Below are positions 60,935 to 64,000 of a stretch of DNA of 64,000 bases, one piece after another (the first letter of the stretch is position 1; each line of letters opens with the position of its first letter). The notes under the pieces were generated by a model, which was given only the letters and a program-made list of their open reading frames with translations, was not told the origin of the DNA and did not search any database. The translations under genes and the position numbers were made by a program. This DNA comes from Neobacillus niacini. GTDB taxonomy: Bacteria; Bacillota; Bacilli; Bacillales; Cytobacillaceae. Where the stretch lies: positions 45,001-109,000 of the forward strand of contig NZ_JAUSZN010000003.1 of the NCBI RefSeq assembly GCF_030817595.1. The letters run 5' to 3'.

Positions 60935-61831
60935 AAAATCGACCTGCTTCCATAGTGAATTGTTTTTTGGAAAAGAAAAGTGAGGGTTAAAGGAGAATTT
61001 TGCTGGGACTACTAGTATTATATCCTTCTCATAAACGTATAAAATGGTTGAATTATGTTACTTTTGTGAAAAGTTGCTACCATTTTGCTAACGCAATTCA
61101 GTGAAAAACATTGAAATTCCGTTAAAGGTGTTATGGTAACGATTATCAAAACCACTTATCAATATAAAATTTATACGGATATTTCCTCGACAATAAATTG
61201 TTTTAGAAAACTGATAATAGCTTGGTTTAAAAGGGTTTGCAGCACTTTTAAACAAACGATTAGTTAGTATAAAATTTGTTGCTATTTGCCGGAATATGTA
61301 TTCTACTAGTTTCTATTGTCAGTTTTGAAGAAAATTCCTAACAACCACAACTATTATTCGATAATTATTTCTCTTGAAAACAGCTCCAAGCAGATTAATT
61401 AAAGAGTTTACCCACTTTTCAATCAAACGTTTAATTAGCTAATTTAGTTTTAACCAAACGATTGATTAGAAGAACTTTAAATGCTGTTAATCCTATGTTT
61501 AATCCTCCTTAGTTAGGCAGAATTTGTCGAGAAGTTGACTCGTGAAATACGGCGGTTATCATTTTAACTTTATTAACAGATTTATATCCCTGTGTTCAGA
61601 TGGGCATTTATTGGTCCATTGGCAACCGCTGATTTTGGTGGACTTGACATTTGGAAGAGTGTCGTTGAGAATCTTGCCCCAGTATTATCAAAAGAGATAA
61701 AGATTCCAGCATTTGTTGAGGAAACACTTCTTTTCCTTATCAGATCGATGTTCATCATTGCTCCATTGTGGATAGTGCCATTTATGTTACTATAATGATA
61801 TCGAAATTGAAATGTTATGAGGTTGAGGACA
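60935..61831. other. Long non-coding region with repeated operators
   Basis: Three related sites share a core like AACAAACGATTNATTAG: 61249-61266, 61429-61448 and 61461-61480, the last two near-palindromic (AATCAAACG/TTTAATT). They resemble TetR-family operators. A pair TGCTACCA/TGCTAACG, 11 bases apart, lies at 61075-61093. A 67-codon hydrophobic frame at 61592-61795 without a ribosome site may be a gene remnant. Confidence 0.45.
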
Positions 61832-62827
61832 ATGAGTACGATTTTAGATATTGCTAAGCTTGCGGGTGTGGCGAAAAGTACGGTTTCTCGGTATTTAAAT
61901 GGCGGCTCTGTTGGGGAAGCAACAAAGAAGAAAATTGAACAGGCCATCAAAGAAACTGGGTATTCTCCGAATCCATTTGCGCAGAGTTTAAAAGCGAAGA
62001 AAACGAATATTATTGGCACGATTGTCCCGCGGCTTGATTCCTATGCTTCTTCACAAACATTAATTGGCATCGATGAACAATTAAAGAAAATGAATTATCA
62101 GATGCTTATTTCCAATACTAGCCAAAGTCTAGAGCGAGAGATTGAAAGCATTTATAGCTTCGCCAATCAAAAGATGGCGGGGATCATTTTGCTTGCTACC
62201 GAAATCACAGATCAGCATATCCAGGCATTTGAAAGTGTAAAGGTTCCTGTACTCTTAATTGGACAAGAACATGAAGACTTTCATAGTCTGATTCATGATG
62301 ATTTTCATGCTGGTTATGCGATGGGGCGGTATGTACTAGAAAAAGGATATCGGAAAATTGCTTATCTAGGCGTAACGGAAAGGGATATTTCAGTAGGCGT
62401 GAAACGAAAGCAGGGTTTTAAAAAGGCAATCCAAGAAGTAGCCGATTGTGATGTTCGCTTCTATGAGACATTATTCAATATTCCAGCTGCACAAGCGAGT
62501 GCAAAGGAAATCATCGATAAATTTCAGCCTGCCATCTTTGTTTGTGCAACGGATAATATTGCTCTTGGTGTTTTGAAGGCGTCATACTCAGAAGGGATTA
62601 CAATACCGCAGGACGTAGCTGTTACAGGTTTTGGCGGCTATGATGTGACAGGAATCATTCATCCGGGAATAACGACAGCGAAGTTTTTTTACAAGGAAGC
62701 AGGGGAAAGTGCTGCCAGGCATATTGTAGAGCTCGTTAATGAACGCAATGTGGAAAAATTAACCGTCTCTAAATTTGAAATTATTGAGCGGGAAAGCGTT
62801 GACAATCTCTTTAAACGTCCCCTATAA
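61832..62827 (+). CDS. scrR: LacI-family sucrose operon regulator (ScrR-like)
   Basis: A 331-residue LacI/GalR repressor. The N-terminal HTH with hinge (TILDIAKLAGVAKSTVSRYLNGGSVGEATKKKIEQAI) and a periplasmic-binding-protein-like effector domain are complete. It lies directly upstream of a sucrose-type PTS gene, and three GGAACCGGTTCC-like sites fill the gap between them. Inducer probably a sucrose-derived phosphate. The ATG follows GAGGTTGAGGA. Confidence 0.88.
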   Translation: MSTILDIAKLAGVAKSTVSRYLNGGSVGEATKKKIEQAIKETGYSPNPFAQSLKAKKTNIIGTIVPRLDSYASSQTLIGIDEQLKKMNYQMLISNTSQSLEREIESIYSFANQKMAGIILLATEITDQHIQAFESVKVPVLLIGQEHEDFHSLIHDDFHAGYAMGRYVLEKGYRKIAYLGVTERDISVGVKRKQGFKKAIQEVADCDVRFYETLFNIPAAQASAKEIIDKFQPAIFVCATDNIALGVLKASYSEGITIPQDVAVTGFGGYDVTGIIHPGITTAKFFYKEAGESAARHIVELVNERNVEKLTVSKFEIIERESVDNLFKRPL

Positions 62828-62837
62828 TAAAGGTAAC

Positions 62838-62849
62838 GAAACCGGTTCC
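62838..62849. promoter_or_regulatory. LacI-type operator 1
   Basis: GAAACCGGTTCC, one base from the perfect palindrome, just after scrR. Confidence 0.75.
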
Positions 62850-62921
62850 AATTAAGAGAGCCTATTCATACTAACAGTTGGATACGGTTTCTCTTAACCA
62901 ATTATTTTTTTAGATAATTTT

Positions 62922-62933
62922 GGAACCGGTTCC
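62922..62933. promoter_or_regulatory. LacI-type operator 2
   Basis: Perfect palindrome GGAACCGGTTCC between scrR and the PTS gene. Confidence 0.85.
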
Positions 62934-62968
62934 TCCTATAAATGGTTTTTATTTTTTTATCCTTAAAT

Positions 62969-62980
62969 GGAACCGGTTCC
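62969..62980. promoter_or_regulatory. LacI-type operator 3
   Basis: Second perfect GGAACCGGTTCC, 47 bases after the previous one and 30 before the PTS gene. The spacing of about 4.5 helical turns could allow looping. Confidence 0.85.
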
Positions 62981-63009
62981 TAAATACGAATGAAAAGAGA
63001 GGGATTAAG

Positions 63010-64000
63010 ATGGATCATAAAAAAATTGCTCGGGAAGTTTTGGACGCCATTGGCGGTAAGGAAAACGTATCAGCTGCAGCGCATTGCGCCACACGTTTAC
63101 GTCTTGTTTTAAAAGATGAATCAGCCGTTAACCAATCAGCATTGGACAACATGGATGTCGTAAAAGGTACCTTTTCAACCGGAGGTCAGTTCCAAATAAT
63201 CTTAGGTTCTGGAACGGTGAACGAGGTCTATAAACACTTGGCGGAGATGTCTGGTCAAACGGAAATGTCAACGAGCGATGTAAAAGACGCAGCGACAAAG
63301 AAACTAAATCCGATTCAGCAGTTCGTCAAAATGCTGTCAGACATTTTCGTTCCGATTATTCCAGCCATCGTAGCAGGTGGTTTATTAATGGGGATAAACA
63401 ATGTCTTAACAGCTCCAGATTTATTTATTGAGGGAAAATCCTTAGTGGATGCCAACCCAGAAATGGCTGATTTGGCGGCACTTATTAATACTTTTGCAAA
63501 TGCAGCCTTTGTTTTTTTACCGATATTAATTGGTTTTTCCGCTACGAAGCGATTTGGAGGGAATCCATTCCTTGGGGCAACTCTTGGAATGCTTATGGTT
63601 CATCCAGACCTATTAAATGGATACGGTTACGGTGCAGCGGTACTGAATAATGAAGTCCCAGTTTGGAATCTATTTGGCCTAGAAATAGAAAAGGTAGGCT
63701 ATCAGGGAACCGTTTTACCTGTTCTTGCCGCGTCTTTTATTCTAGCAAAAATTGAAACATCCTTACGTAAGGTTATTCCATCTGCTTTAGACAACTTATT
63801 AACACCATTATTGTCTATTTTTGTTACTGGCCTTTTAACATTCACTTTGGTAGGACCGTTGACACGCTCAGCTGGTAATCTATTAACAGATGGAATCGTT
63901 TGGTTATATGACACAACAGGTGTGATTGGTGGTATTATTTTTGGATTACTGTATGCACCAATTGTTATTACAGGTATGCACCATAGCTTTATTGCCGTCG
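63010..64000 (+). CDS. scrA: Sucrose-type PTS transporter EIIBC (3' end outside window)
   Basis: The open frame runs off the window after about 330 codons. Residues ~1-90 are the EIIB domain with the phosphorylated cysteine in AAAHCATRLRLVLKD. The EIIC domain starts near residue 105 (QQFVKMLSDIFVPIIPAIVAGGLLMGINNVL) with many membrane helices and ITGMHHSFIAV at the edge. It imports and phosphorylates a disaccharide, most likely sucrose given the EIIC sequence and the LacI neighbour; trehalose is the main alternative. Ribosome site GAGAGGGA. Confidence 0.9.
   Translation, partial: MDHKKIAREVLDAIGGKENVSAAAHCATRLRLVLKDESAVNQSALDNMDVVKGTFSTGGQFQIILGSGTVNEVYKHLAEMSGQTEMSTSDVKDAATKKLNPIQQFVKMLSDIFVPIIPAIVAGGLLMGINNVLTAPDLFIEGKSLVDANPEMADLAALINTFANAAFVFLPILIGFSATKRFGGNPFLGATLGMLMVHPDLLNGYGYGAAVLNNEVPVWNLFGLEIEKVGYQGTVLPVLAASFILAKIETSLRKVIPSALDNLLTPLLSIFVTGLLTFTLVGPLTRSAGNLLTDGIVWLYDTTGVIGGIIFGLLYAPIVITGMHHSFIAV

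Overview
This window is a Bacillaceae chromosome segment, most likely Neobacillus or a close relative. It is low in G+C and uses GGAGG ribosome sites with frequent TTG starts. The order tsaE-tsaB-rimI-tsaD, ydiF, moaC-rex, ydiK-ydiL, groES-groEL matches the B. subtilis ydi-groE region. Sporulation genes are present (cdaS, a sleL-like cortex hydrolase, BclA/BclB-type collagen proteins).

Layout. 1-2.1 kb holds the 3' end of an rrn operon (23S, 5S) followed by tRNA-fMet and tRNA-Asp. 2.2-12.6 kb is the conserved housekeeping block: the t6A tRNA-modification cluster, a DnaA-box cluster, a spore-germination-type lipoprotein, an ABC-F ATPase, MoaC, the redox repressor Rex, two membrane proteins, and groESL behind a sigma-A promoter with a perfect CIRCE operator. 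12.6-31.6 kb is an integrative element in the 3' end of groEL. A 21-bp piece of the groEL terminus is repeated at its far end. It has int, divergent XRE regulators, a replication initiator and a DnaC-type loader, like a phage satellite or decayed prophage. Its cargo is three long collagen-like genes flanked by two related glycosyltransferases, with gene remnants between them. All three collagen proteins share an unusual N-terminal Cys/His repeat (CxDCxHKTCQC) and a ~310-bp upstream segment, but each has a different C-terminal head: a seven-bladed YVTN propeller, a BclB-type domain and a BclA-type domain. 31.6-35 kb holds a second, frameshifted integrase in tandem plus an IS110-family element with a structured non-coding flank.

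35-43 kb is a pentose-phosphate operon (BA3454-type small protein, rpiA, zwf, tkt, gnd, tal) followed by pgi. 43-46 kb has a hypothetical gene, the sporulation diadenylate cyclase CdaS and a LysM-GH18 cortex hydrolase. 46-52 kb is an electrophile/quinone detoxification regulon: an Spx paralogue, an MhqR-type MarR repressor, two DoxX proteins, two ring-cleaving dioxygenases, a flavin reductase-like protein, the esterase MhqD and a WrbA-type flavoprotein. The palindrome TATCTC-N6-GAGATA precedes spx and mhqR. A degenerate form precedes doxX and the first dioxygenase, and an intact copy also lies upstream of the pentose-phosphate operon. This suggests that NADPH supply and quinone detoxification are co-regulated.

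52-54.6 kb is a gene graveyard: an IS3 fragment, a broken paralogue of the 43-kb hypothetical, a ferredoxin tail, an inverted MFS gene and an epimerase tail. An intact HxlR regulator sits among them. 54.6-61 kb has a polysaccharide deacetylase, an SDR, a cytoplasmic alpha-amylase, two KGG-repeat stress proteins and two unknown convergent genes. The window ends in a LacI-type sucrose regulator, three GGAACCGGTTCC-type operators and a truncated sucrose PTS gene.
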